This document shows, piece by piece, positions 24,628 through 33,712 of a DNA stretch of 52,027 bases. The notes beneath the pieces were generated by a model, which saw only the letters and a program-made list of their open reading frames with translations, was not told the DNA's origin and did not search any database. Position 1 is the stretch's first letter; every line of letters begins with the position of its first letter. A program made the translations under genes and the position numbers. The stretch covers positions 1 to 52,027 of the forward strand of contig JAATGG010000105.1 in NCBI GenBank assembly GCA_015654835.1, written 5' to 3'. The stretch is from Terriglobales bacterium (GTDB taxonomy: Bacteria; Acidobacteriota; Terriglobia; Terriglobales; Acidobacteriaceae).

Positions 24628-27600
24628 GTGGGGAAGACATTGGGAAAGAGCTTGATACGGATCGGTCTGACGATCTGCGGGTCCATTGGCCTGATCGCTT
24701 CGGTGGCGGGCGCGCAGGCGCGCTTCGATGCCGAGGCGGTGCGCCTCAACAATCGCGGGGTGGCGCAGATGGGCCAGCAGTTTACCGAGCGGGCCGCGGA
24801 AACATTTGCCGCCGCGTTCCAGCGCGATCCGAAGCTGGCGCAGGCTGCCACCAACGAAGGCATTGCCCTGATGGCGTTGCAGAAATTGGAGGAGGCCAAG
24901 AAGGCTTTCCGGCAGGCCATCGGGCTCGACGCGGCCAGCGCGCAGGCGTGGTACAACCTGGGATTGGCGCAGCATGCCGGCAACGAACTGGAGCCGGCGC
25001 TGGCCAGTTTTCAGCACGCCGTGAAGCTCGATCCCCGCGATGCCGACTCCTATTATTTCGAGGGTGTTTGCTACCAGGAGATGAAGCGGTTCGACGAGGC
25101 GATTGCTGCTTTGCAGAGGGCGTTGCAGGTCAATCCGCTGCACGCTTCCGCGGAGTTCGCCATGGCCCGCGCCCTGCAGCGCTCGGGCCACACCCCTGAG
25201 GCGAAAGAACATTTCAAGCGCTTTCAGCATCTCACCGGCAGCAAGATTTCGGCGGCCATCGGGCTTGCTTATGGCGAGCAGGGCCACTACTCCACGGTGA
25301 GCACGGTGGAGGAGCCGGAGGCACGACAGAAGGCCATGATTCCGGTTCGCCTGGTGGCCCAACCGCTGGTGAAAACGAGTTCCGGCCCGCTGGGTGGGAA
25401 ATCGACGCCTCCACAATCATTCGCGACGACTGGCGGCTCCTGCATGTTCGACGCGAGCGGATCGGGGCGCATGGATCTGGTCCTGATGCAATCGGGCGCA
25501 CAAGCGATTCGGGTGCTGCGCAACGGGGGTGACGGAAGTTTTGAGGAAGGCGATGCTGAGGCAGCCGGGCTGAAGGCGTCGGGACGCGCCGTTGCCTGCG
25601 CGGTCGGCGACTATGACAGCGACGGCCTCAACGATGTGGCGGTTGCGCTGGAGGATGCGGTGCTGCTGTTTCGCAATCTCGGCCACGGGCGGTTCCAGGA
25701 CGTAACTGCCGAGGCGGGCCTTGCCGCGCACAACCGGCCCTCGGGCATCACGTTTGTGGACTACGATCACGATGGCGATCTCGATCTGCTGCTGACGGGC
25801 GCGCCTCTTGAATCCGGAGGCGCCGCGAACGTTCTTTGGCGCAACAACGGTAACAAGACGTTTACCGATTGGACCGAGCCCACCGGCCTTGGCGGCACGG
25901 GGCAGACCGCTGCGGCGATTCTCACCGACTTCGACAACGACCGCGCAGTCGATCTGGCGATGACCGGCGATGGCGCTGCCCCGCTGCTCTACGTCAATCC
26001 GCGCGAAGGCAAGTATCCTGCGCAGCCGGTGTATCGCAGCCAGAATCTGCCGCCCACGGTGGGGATCGCTGTGCTGGACTTCAATAAAGATGGCTGGATG
26101 GACGTTGCCGTCACGCACACGGGCGCGCCGGGACTTACGCTCTGGCGTAACGTCGAGAGCACGAACCACGAGAGCGAGGACCATGCGGACCGCCGCTTTG
26201 AGCGGGTGGATTTGCCGCTGGGTGGTTCGCGATCCAGTGCCGGAACCACGGTGCTGCGCGGCTGGGGACTTACGCCTGTCGATATCGATAACGATGGCTG
26301 GATCGACCTTGCCGCGATTCTTGAAACCAGTGGTGGGCCGCGCCTCAGCGTATGGCGCAATCGCGGCGATGGCAGCTTTGAAGATGTAAGTCATGCGCTG
26401 GGCCTGGATCGCGTCACGCTTCATTCTCCGCGCGGCCTGATTGCCGCGGATGTCGATGGCGATGGCGCGCCCGACCTGATTGTGACGCAGTTGAATGCAC
26501 CCCCTGTGCTCCTGAAGAATATGGGCGCCAACAAGAATCACTTTGTGCGCCTGGACCTGACGGGCTTTGCAGATAACAAGACCGCCTTGGGCGCAAAGGT
26601 AGAAGTCTTTGCCAGCGGCCATTGGCAGAAGTGGGAACTTGCGGGAGCGGCGGGCTACCAGACGCAGGCTCCGCCGCAGATTCTTGTGGGCCTCGGCAGT
26701 GCGGAAGGCGTTGACCTGCTGCGGATTTTGTGGCCCACCGGCGTGCTGCAAGACGAGATCGACTTGCCCCGGCTCTCCCAGGGCAGGGCTGTCATTGCCA
26801 TGAAAGAAGCCGACCGCCGCGGCAGTTCCTGCCCGGTGTTGTTTGCGTGGGACGGGCGTAAGTACAAGTTAGTTACCGATATGATTGGTGCGGCGGTGGT
26901 GGGCCATTGGTTCACACCCAGCCGACGCAATATTCCCAATCCGCACGAGTGGGTCAAGGTCGATGGCGCACAGCTTGCAGCCGTCAACGGCAAGTTGAGC
27001 CTGCGGTTTATGGAGCCGATGGAAGAGGTGAACTATATCGATCAATTGCGGCTGGTTGCCGTCGATCATCCTGAGAACGTGGAAGTCAATCCTGACGAAC
27101 GTTTTTTGGACGAGCCGCCGTTTGCTTCGGGCCGTGTGATCGCTTCAGCCGGTGCCCATCCGCTCGCGGGCGCGTGGGACAACGATGGCCGCGACGTGCT
27201 CGACAGGCTCGCTGAGCGCGACCATCGGTTCGTCAGCGGATTCAAGCCGTCGCCTTACGATGGCTTTGCCAATCTGCACATGCTGACTCTCGACTTAGGC
27301 GATGTGAAGCCAGCGGCGCCGCTTCGCCTCCTGATGGCGGGCTATGTGAACTACTTTAGCGCTACTTCGCTCTATGCTGCGTGGCAAGCAGGGGTGAAGC
27401 CCATTGCGCCTTATGTGGAGGCGCAGTTAGCCGATGGCTCCTGGCAGCGCGTGCCGGGGGAAGCGGGTTTTCCTGCGGGCCTCGAACGCACCATCGTGGT
27501 CGATCTCACCGGCAAGCTTCCTGTGGGCGCGCATCGCATTCGTTTCGTCACGAATCTCGAAATCTATTGGGATAAAATCGCCGTCGATACTCATGCCGAT

Positions 27601-28164
27601 GCGGAGACGCATACCGCGGAGGTTCCCATGACAGCAGCGACGCTGCACTTTCGCGGCTACCCGACGCAAATTGAAAGCGCCAGCCCGGGCGATCTGGATT
27701 ACGATTACGATCGCGTCAGTCTTACCGGGCCCTTTCAGCATCAGCGCGGCAACTATACCCGCATGGGCAATGTTACCGCGCTTGTTGGCGGTATCGACGA
27801 CCGCTTTGCTATCTTCGGCAGCGGTGAGGAGATAGCCGCCGAGTTCGATGCCACGAAGCTTCCCACTCTGCCCGCGCACTGGACGCGCGACTACTTTTTT
27901 TATGCCAATGGATTTGTAAAGGATATGGATTGGTGGGACGGTTCACCTTTTACCGTCGCGCAGTTGCCGTTTCATGCCATGTCCACTTATCCCTATCCGG
28001 CGGCTGAGCAGTTCCCCGACGATGCTGCCGCGCTCGCCTATCAGTTGGACTGGAACGACCGTTTCGACTCCGGTGAGCCTGTACATTCTTATCGTTTCGA
28101 CTACCACAGGCTGCCATCGAATCCGATGGAAGACAGTATACCGGCGGAGGTGACGAAGCCATGA
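24628..28164 (+). CDS. Secreted TPR / VCBS (FG-GAP) / ASPIC-UnbV giant protein
   Basis: First gene of the long operon, about 1,178 residues. A signal peptide (GLTICGSIGLIASVAGAQA) leads to four to five TPR repeats (about 30-210; NEGIALMALQKLEEAKKAFR, AWYNLGLAQHAGNELEPALA). Then come at least seven calcium-type VCBS/FG-GAP blades (about 250-640; DYDSDGLNDVAV, DYDHDGDLDLLL, DFNKDGWMDVAV, DVDGDGAPDLIV) and an ASPIC/UnbV module (about 635-715). The last 440 residues are a domain I cannot name, rich in Trp, Asp and Tyr (YFFYANGFVKDMDWWDGSPF). A likely role is extracellular scaffolding of a redox complex. The start is unsure: GTG 24628 or TTG 24640, the latter with GGGGAA just upstream. The stop overlaps the amidase ATG. 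Confidence 0.88.
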   Translation: MGKTLGKSLIRIGLTICGSIGLIASVAGAQARFDAEAVRLNNRGVAQMGQQFTERAAETFAAAFQRDPKLAQAATNEGIALMALQKLEEAKKAFRQAIGLDAASAQAWYNLGLAQHAGNELEPALASFQHAVKLDPRDADSYYFEGVCYQEMKRFDEAIAALQRALQVNPLHASAEFAMARALQRSGHTPEAKEHFKRFQHLTGSKISAAIGLAYGEQGHYSTVSTVEEPEARQKAMIPVRLVAQPLVKTSSGPLGGKSTPPQSFATTGGSCMFDASGSGRMDLVLMQSGAQAIRVLRNGGDGSFEEGDAEAAGLKASGRAVACAVGDYDSDGLNDVAVALEDAVLLFRNLGHGRFQDVTAEAGLAAHNRPSGITFVDYDHDGDLDLLLTGAPLESGGAANVLWRNNGNKTFTDWTEPTGLGGTGQTAAAILTDFDNDRAVDLAMTGDGAAPLLYVNPREGKYPAQPVYRSQNLPPTVGIAVLDFNKDGWMDVAVTHTGAPGLTLWRNVESTNHESEDHADRRFERVDLPLGGSRSSAGTTVLRGWGLTPVDIDNDGWIDLAAILETSGGPRLSVWRNRGDGSFEDVSHALGLDRVTLHSPRGLIAADVDGDGAPDLIVTQLNAPPVLLKNMGANKNHFVRLDLTGFADNKTALGAKVEVFASGHWQKWELAGAAGYQTQAPPQILVGLGSAEGVDLLRILWPTGVLQDEIDLPRLSQGRAVIAMKEADRRGSSCPVLFAWDGRKYKLVTDMIGAAVVGHWFTPSRRNIPNPHEWVKVDGAQLAAVNGKLSLRFMEPMEEVNYIDQLRLVAVDHPENVEVNPDERFLDEPPFASGRVIASAGAHPLAGAWDNDGRDVLDRLAERDHRFVSGFKPSPYDGFANLHMLTLDLGDVKPAAPLRLLMAGYVNYFSATSLYAAWQAGVKPIAPYVEAQLADGSWQRVPGEAGFPAGLERTIVVDLTGKLPVGAHRIRFVTNLEIYWDKIAVDTHADAETHTAEVPMTAATLHFRGYPTQIESASPGDLDYDYDRVSLTGPFQHQRGNYTRMGNVTALVGGIDDRFAIFGSGEEIAAEFDATKLPTLPAHWTRDYFFYANGFVKDMDWWDGSPFTVAQLPFHAMSTYPYPAAEQFPDDAAALAYQLDWNDRFDSGEPVHSYRFDYHRLPSNPMEDSIPAEVTKP

Positions 28165-29582
28165 GCGGATTGGTCAATGAGTTAGTGCTTGCGCCGGCAG
28201 TGCGGCAATTGGAACTGCTCCGCTGCGGCGAGGTGTCGATTGTCGAGTTGGCCGAGGCGCATATCCACCAGATTGAGCGCCTCAATCCCAAACTCAATGC
28301 GCTGGTGGATTTCGATGCCAATCGTGTGCGGGTGCAGGCGTACTCGATGCAGGAGTCCCGTGCGCCGCATGGCCCGCTGCAGGGGCTGCCGGTTACTGTA
28401 AAATCGTGCATCGCCACCGCCGGTTATCGTTGCGAAATCGGCAGCCTGCTGCACAAGGATCATATCCCGCACGAAGATGCTGTAGCCGTGGCGCGGCTGC
28501 GTGCAGCAGGAGCGCTGATTCTCGGCACCACGAACTGCCCCGAGTTCCTCATGGCGTATGAAACAGCGAACCTGTTGCACGGCCGCACCCGCAATCCATG
28601 GGATCTGGGGCGCACCTCCGGTGGATCGAGTGGAGGCGAGTCGGCAGCGATTGCAGCAGGGCTTTCTGCGGCGGGACTCGGCAGCGATAGCGGCGGCTCA
28701 GTGCGTGTGCCCGCGCACTTTACCGGCATTTGTTCTCTGAAGCCCACGCCGGGGCGCGTTCCGGGCCGCGGGCATTTGCCGCCTTGCGTCGGCCCCTTTT
28801 CTACGCTTGGCGCTATCGGCCCCATGGCGCGCACCATGGCGGATGTTGCGCTGCTCTTCGGCACGCTCTCCGGACAGGACTCACACGATCCGGCGAGCCC
28901 TCCCTTGCCGCTCCAGACGCCGAGCCTCGATCAACTACGGGCCAATGCGATTGGTTTTTTCGAAGACGACGACTTGGTTCCGGTAACTCCCGAGACTCGT
29001 GTTGCCGTCAATGCGGCGGCCCAGGCGCTCCGCATCGCCGGCTTTCGTGTGGAGCCGTTCAGGCCCCGTACGCTCGAACAATTGCGGCAGCTATGGTGGA
29101 AGTTTTTTGTGCAGTGCGGGGCCATGTTTTATGAGCCGACCATTCGCGGAAAGCGCGATCAATTGAGTCCCATCTTCCAGGAGTTTTTGGGGTTCGCCGA
29201 GGCGGCTCCGCCACTGACTGCCGTCCAGTTACTCGACGCCTGGGCCGAACTCGATCTGCTGCGTTCGAAGACGCTGCAAGTTATGAGCGACTATCCCGTG
29301 CTGCTGTGCCCGGTCGCGAGCATTCCCGCTTTTGGGCACGGTGAGCGTGCATGGACCATTGAAGGCCGCACCGTGGAGTATCTCGATGCGGTGCGGCATA
29401 CGCAGTGGTTCAATGCACTGGGCGCCCCCGCGGCGGTGGTCCCCGTGGGCCGCTCGCCTGAGAATTTGCCCATCGGCGTTCAGATCGTTGCACGTCCCTT
29501 TCAAGATGAAATTGCGCTGGGCATCGCGGCTGTCGTCGATGCTGCATTTGGCTATCGTCCGCCCCCGCTTGCGGCTGTCTGA
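28161..29582 (+). CDS. Amidase (amidase signature family)
   Basis: A 473-residue amidase-signature hydrolase. The Ser-cisSer-Lys triad is visible: Lys81 in LPVTVKSC, Ser157 in RTSGGSSGGE and the nucleophile Ser180 in GSDSGGSVRVPA. There is no signal peptide, so it acts in the cytoplasm. The substrate is unknown; the family covers aryl and alkyl amides, indole acetamide and Asn/Gln-tRNA amidotransferase (GatA). GatA is unlikely because no GatB/C genes are nearby. Its ATG overlaps the stop of the giant TPR-VCBS gene (ATGA), so the two are coupled. An amide substrate or a protective amide group in the cluster's pathway is possible. Confidence 0.9.
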   Translation: MSGLVNELVLAPAVRQLELLRCGEVSIVELAEAHIHQIERLNPKLNALVDFDANRVRVQAYSMQESRAPHGPLQGLPVTVKSCIATAGYRCEIGSLLHKDHIPHEDAVAVARLRAAGALILGTTNCPEFLMAYETANLLHGRTRNPWDLGRTSGGSSGGESAAIAAGLSAAGLGSDSGGSVRVPAHFTGICSLKPTPGRVPGRGHLPPCVGPFSTLGAIGPMARTMADVALLFGTLSGQDSHDPASPPLPLQTPSLDQLRANAIGFFEDDDLVPVTPETRVAVNAAAQALRIAGFRVEPFRPRTLEQLRQLWWKFFVQCGAMFYEPTIRGKRDQLSPIFQEFLGFAEAAPPLTAVQLLDAWAELDLLRSKTLQVMSDYPVLLCPVASIPAFGHGERAWTIEGRTVEYLDAVRHTQWFNALGAPAAVVPVGRSPENLPIGVQIVARPFQDEIALGIAAVVDAAFGYRPPPLAAV

Positions 29583-29749
29583 GCCCCTTCTCATAGTCAA
29601 GTTCATCCATCACAGACAATCGCTGTGTGCGCCGCTAAAACCGAGAGGCAGGTGCGGCGGCACGCGCGTCTTGCACCTCAACCTTTCGATGGAGGCGTGG
29701 GGAAAACCATCGGAGTAGGCTAAGCCTTCCCCAGACTGGAGCGGGAGAC

Positions 29750-30640
29750 GTGCGTGAAAGCTGGCACGAACAATTCGCCGAATCTCCTGACACGCTGAAA
29801 AGCGCCGGGCGCCCGCAGACAAGAGTGCCGGTGCTGGACCTGGAGATCGGCGGCGACGAATTCATCACCATGGCTGGGCCTTGCTCGGTTGAGACCGAGT
29901 TTCAGCTTATCGCCACGGCTCATCATATTCGCCGCGCCGGTGCCCGCATTCTGCGTGGCGGCGCTTTTAAACCGCGCAGTTCTCCATACGCATTTCAAGG
30001 GCACGGCCTCGAAGGCTTGAAGATGCTGGCGCGTGCCCGTGAAGAGAGCGGCTTGGCCATCGTCACCGAAGTGATGTCGGAGTGCGATGTCTCCATGGTG
30101 GCCGAGTATGCAGACATTCTCCAGATCGGAACGCGCAACATGGAAAACTATGCGCTGCTCGAAGCTGCGGCGCACTCGGGCCGTCCCGTGCTGCTGAAGC
30201 GCGGCATGGTCGCCACCATTGCCGATTTGCTGCGTTCGGCGCAGTGCCTTCTGGACCACGGCAACCCGCATGTGATTCTTTGCGAACGCGGCATCCGCAC
30301 CTTTGAAACAGCCACACGGAACACGTTTGACGTGGCGGCTATCGCGCTGCTCAAGCAGGTTTCGCATCTGCCGGTCATCGCCGATCCAAGTCATGCAGCA
30401 GGGCATCGCGAACTGGTGCCCGCTCTTGCACGCGTTGCCGTAACGGCTGGAGCGGATGGCCTGCTTGTCGAAGTGCATCCGCAGCCGGAGAAGGCCTGGA
30501 GCGACGGCGAGCAATCGCTGGATTTCAGCGAGTTCGACGCAATGATGGCTTCGCTCGATCCTTATCTTGCGCTGCGCAACCTGCAACCTCCCTTGCATGA
30601 AACAGTCGCAGGCGCAGGCGTGATGGAGGCGATGGGATGA
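29750..30640 (+). CDS. 3-deoxy-7-phosphoheptulonate (DAHP) synthase, type I-beta
   Basis: This enzyme condenses phosphoenolpyruvate and erythrose 4-phosphate, the first step of the shikimate pathway to chorismate. The protein has 296 residues with the I-beta signature: [67 protein letters not shown] and [17 protein letters not shown]. It lacks a recognisable N-terminal ferredoxin-like or C-terminal chorismate-mutase regulatory domain, so it may be free of feedback control. The start is GTG at 29750 with GGAG eight bases upstream. A 167-base gap separates it from the amidase, while its stop overlaps the next gene. A housekeeping copy is expected elsewhere. Confidence 0.95.
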   Translation: MRESWHEQFAESPDTLKSAGRPQTRVPVLDLEIGGDEFITMAGPCSVETEFQLIATAHHIRRAGARILRGGAFKPRSSPYAFQGHGLEGLKMLARAREESGLAIVTEVMSECDVSMVAEYADILQIGTRNMENYALLEAAAHSGRPVLLKRGMVATIADLLRSAQCLLDHGNPHVILCERGIRTFETATRNTFDVAAIALLKQVSHLPVIADPSHAAGHRELVPALARVAVTAGADGLLVEVHPQPEKAWSDGEQSLDFSEFDAMMASLDPYLALRNLQPPLHETVAGAGVMEAMG

Positions 30641-32022
30641 CTCCTTGGGGCAGAGTGCTAGCGGCTGTTGTGCCGGTGGCAGTGGTGTTACTCGTTTGCG
30701 GATTCGGAGCCGAAACGGCGTCGATTCCGGATGCACCGATTATCGTAACCGCCGCACCGGTGTATGAACCGCTGGCCGCGTTGCGCGGAGAAGAACGCTT
30801 TCCCAAGGGCGCGCAATTGCTGATGGTGCAGGCAGGCAAAGCGCAGCCTCTCGTCCCTGATTTTGCGGTTACCGCCGATGCCAATATTTCCTTCGACGCG
30901 AAGACTGTTTTGTTCGCGGGCAAGAAGATCGCGGGCGATCCGTGGCAAGTATGGGAACTCACGCTCGCCGATCGTTCGGTGCGCAAAGTTATTGCCTCTA
31001 CGGGCGACGCAATTCGCCCACTCTATTTACCCGGCAACCGGCTCGTCTATGCGCAACGCACGGGGCACAGATTTCAACTGACGGCTGCGGGGCTCGATGG
31101 AGCGGATGCCCATCCGCTCAGCTATATGCAAGCCGGCGCGTTGCCCGCGGATGTGTTGGCCGATGGGCGCATTCTCTTTGAGGCTGCGTTTCCACTCGGC
31201 GCCGAACTAAGTCGTAACCCGGCACGGGGCGTGACGCCGGAGTTATACCTTGTCTACTCCGACGGCTCGGGCGTCGAGTCTTACCGCTGCGATCACGGCA
31301 GCGCCCGCTGGGGCGGGCATCAACTATCGTCAGGCGATGTGGTTTTTACGCATGGAGCGTCACTCGCCCGGTTTACTTCACCTCTCGCAACCGAGCAGCG
31401 CATTACCGCGCCACGGGGCGATTATGCAGGAGCCATTGCCGAGACGATATCGGGCGCATGGCTGCTCAGTGTGCGCTCCGCGCCGAGCGCGCCCTACGCT
31501 CTCAAGTTATGGATGCCCGGTTCTGCGGCGCTGCAAACGATACTTATGCAAGATCGACAGAACCTGGTCGAACCCGCTCTGCTCGTGCCGCGCCTCACGC
31601 CGAAGCGGCATCCCTCCGCACTGCATGAATGGAGCTACGCCAATCTTCTTGCGCTCGATGCTCGCGAATCGCGCGAGGGAACGCTCAAGATAACGCCCGC
31701 GCGCGTCCGCCTTGAAACGCTCGACGCTGCCGGACACCCAGTTGCGCTGGGCACGGCTCCGGTGGAAGCCGATGGATCTTTCTTTGTGCAGACTCCAGCC
31801 GATAAGCCGATTCGCTTTGTGCTGCTCGATCAAAAGGGTGCGACGCTGCGCCAGGAACATGGATGGTTTTGGGTTTGCAGCGGAGAGCAGCGCATCTGCG
31901 TGGGCTGTCATGCGGGTCCGGAGCATGCGCCGGAAAATCGTGTACCCGCCGTGCTGCTCCGCTCGACTGCGCCGGTTGATCTTACCGGCAACCGGCAGCC
32001 CATCGCGCAGGGAGGCCATTGA
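30637..32022 (+). CDS. HzsA-like propeller protein with C-terminal monohaem c site
   Basis: A 461-residue exported protein. The N-terminal hydrophobic segment ([20 protein letters not shown]) may be a signal peptide or anchor; the Cys there is not in a clean lipobox. Residues 40-330 look like a WD/propeller of the kind seen in the hydrazine synthase alpha subunit's middle domain. The C-terminal part reads [20 protein letters not shown], a single c-type haem site (CVGCH, 421-425) in the context typical of HzsA-related proteins. No other hydrazine synthase subunit is present. An electron-transfer or ligand-binding role in the periplasm is likely. Its start overlaps the DAHP synthase stop (ATGA). 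Confidence 0.8.
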   Translation: MTPWGRVLAAVVPVAVVLLVCGFGAETASIPDAPIIVTAAPVYEPLAALRGEERFPKGAQLLMVQAGKAQPLVPDFAVTADANISFDAKTVLFAGKKIAGDPWQVWELTLADRSVRKVIASTGDAIRPLYLPGNRLVYAQRTGHRFQLTAAGLDGADAHPLSYMQAGALPADVLADGRILFEAAFPLGAELSRNPARGVTPELYLVYSDGSGVESYRCDHGSARWGGHQLSSGDVVFTHGASLARFTSPLATEQRITAPRGDYAGAIAETISGAWLLSVRSAPSAPYALKLWMPGSAALQTILMQDRQNLVEPALLVPRLTPKRHPSALHEWSYANLLALDARESREGTLKITPARVRLETLDAAGHPVALGTAPVEADGSFFVQTPADKPIRFVLLDQKGATLRQEHGWFWVCSGEQRICVGCHAGPEHAPENRVPAVLLRSTAPVDLTGNRQPIAQGGH

Positions 32023-32023
32023 A

Positions 32024-33712
32024 ATGTTTGTTCGTCTTGCCATTTTATGGGGCGCAGTTTCAATCGCCGCTGTGCACGCTGCGCAAGCACAGATGCCGGA
32101 TCCGGCGAAGGCCGCGCCAGCCACTCAATCGGCGGCACCGGCGTCGCTTAATCCGGTCATTCGTTTTGAAGATGCCACCGACGCGGCGGGAATCGACTTT
32201 ACGCATAGCTTTGGGGCGCGGCAATTGGGGTCGCTTCTTGAAGGGACAGGCGCGGGCTGCGTATGGTTCGATTACAACAACGACGGCCTGCCGGATTTGT
32301 ATGTCGTGAACGGGCGTCCGCTCGATGATGCCATGCATCCGTATCCGTTGAAAGCAAAGCCCGATCCTCTGCCGCACAATCATCTATACCGCAACGACGG
32401 CAAAGGGCATTTCACCGACGTTACGGAGCAGGCGGGACTCAATCCCGATCTCTATTCCATCGCTGTGACGGCGGCTGACTACGACAACGATGGCTTTGTC
32501 GATCTGCTGGTGACCGGCTACGGCCGCTCCCTTCTCTATCACAATGACGGCAAGGGCCACTTCAACGACGTCACAGCCAAAGCGGGCATCAAGGTGGATG
32601 GCTGGGCGATTAGTTCGACGTGGCTGGACTATGACAAAGACGGCTGTGTCGACTTATTCGTGGGGCGCTATGTGAAGTTCGATCCTAAGTATCGCGCTTA
32701 TTATGCCGCGGATAACTACCCGGGGCCGCTGGACTACGAAGGCGACACCAATCGCCTCTATCACAATAACTGCAACGGAACCTTTACCGATGTAACCGAC
32801 AAGTCGGGCATCGGTGCCTTTGCAGGTCGCACCATGGGCGTGGCGGCGGCGGATTTCGATAACGATGGCTGGGACGATATCTACATCGCGAACGACCGCA
32901 CGGAAAACTTTCTCTTTCGCAACAAGCATGATGGAACCTTTGAGGAGGTTGCCAATGACACAGGCACGGCCTTCGGACAAAATGGCGAATCCACCTCGTC
33001 CATGGGACCTGTGTTTGCCGATTTCGAAGGGCGTGGCATTCTCGACCTATGGGTTACGGACGGCCGCTATAACCGGCTGCTCCATAACTCGGGAAAGTTG
33101 GCCTTCGACGATATAGGGGCATCCAATGGCGTCTCGCAGACCAACGCGCAATATGTAAGCTGGGGCACGGGCGTCTACGATTTCGACAACGATGGGCTGC
33201 TGGATATTCTCATCTTTCACGGTGGCCTGATTCACCTCATTCCTCAGGAGCACACGCTCTTTCGCGGACTTGGCAATGATCGTTTTGACGATGTGTCGAG
33301 AGACGCAGGCCCGGTGCTGAGCGCGCGGAGCGTAGCGCGTGGCGCGTGCTTTGCGGACTACGACAACGACGGCAAGGTCGATGCATTTTTGGTGAACCTA
33401 GGAGCGAAGGGCACGCTGGTTCACAACACATCGACGAACACGGGGCACTGGGTGGCGGTCAAGCTCAGAGGAATAAAGAGCAATCGCGACGGCATCGGTG
33501 CGCGTGTGGAAGTGTTTGCCGCAGGCAGGCGGCAGACGGCAGAGCATGTGGCTGCTTCGGGCTATCTGTCGCAAGACGATTCCCGCATGCATTTCGGGTT
33601 AGGCGCTGCGGCTACCGTGGACAAGCTGATTGTTCACTGGCCCAGCGGGCGCGAACAGACTTTGGAGAAGTTAAGCGCGGATCGCGTGATCACAGTCGAG
33701 GAGCCGAAATGA
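32024..33712 (+). CDS. Secreted CRTAC1-family protein (VCBS repeats + ASPIC/UnbV)
   Basis: A 562-residue exported protein with a signal peptide ending AQAQ near residue 23. A propeller of FG-GAP/VCBS blades fills about 45-460, each with an Asp-rich calcium loop (DYNNDGLPDLYV, DYDNDGFVDLLV, DYDKDGCVDLFV, DFDNDGWDDIYI, DFDNDGLLDILI, DYDNDGKVDAFL). The ASPIC/UnbV module follows (VAVKLRGIKSNRDGIGARVE, HFGLGAAATVDKLIVHWPSG) and completes the protein. It resembles the first operon gene's centre, without TPR and tail. Function of the family is unknown. The ATG at 32024 has GGAGG eight bases upstream, one base after the previous stop. Its own stop overlaps the cytochrome gene's start. Confidence 0.9.
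   Translation: MFVRLAILWGAVSIAAVHAAQAQMPDPAKAAPATQSAAPASLNPVIRFEDATDAAGIDFTHSFGARQLGSLLEGTGAGCVWFDYNNDGLPDLYVVNGRPLDDAMHPYPLKAKPDPLPHNHLYRNDGKGHFTDVTEQAGLNPDLYSIAVTAADYDNDGFVDLLVTGYGRSLLYHNDGKGHFNDVTAKAGIKVDGWAISSTWLDYDKDGCVDLFVGRYVKFDPKYRAYYAADNYPGPLDYEGDTNRLYHNNCNGTFTDVTDKSGIGAFAGRTMGVAAADFDNDGWDDIYIANDRTENFLFRNKHDGTFEEVANDTGTAFGQNGESTSSMGPVFADFEGRGILDLWVTDGRYNRLLHNSGKLAFDDIGASNGVSQTNAQYVSWGTGVYDFDNDGLLDILIFHGGLIHLIPQEHTLFRGLGNDRFDDVSRDAGPVLSARSVARGACFADYDNDGKVDAFLVNLGAKGTLVHNTSTNTGHWVAVKLRGIKSNRDGIGARVEVFAAGRRQTAEHVAASGYLSQDDSRMHFGLGAAATVDKLIVHWPSGREQTLEKLSADRVITVEEPK

Noticed and set aside
28161..29582. GatA subunit of the tRNA amidotransferase
   Set aside because: The same signature family, but no gatB or gatC nearby and the operon context is unrelated to translation.
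30637..32022. True hydrazine synthase (anammox)
   Set aside because: Only one haem site, no beta or gamma subunits, no nitrogen-cycle genes nearby. Resemblance is limited to the propeller and the CVGCH context.
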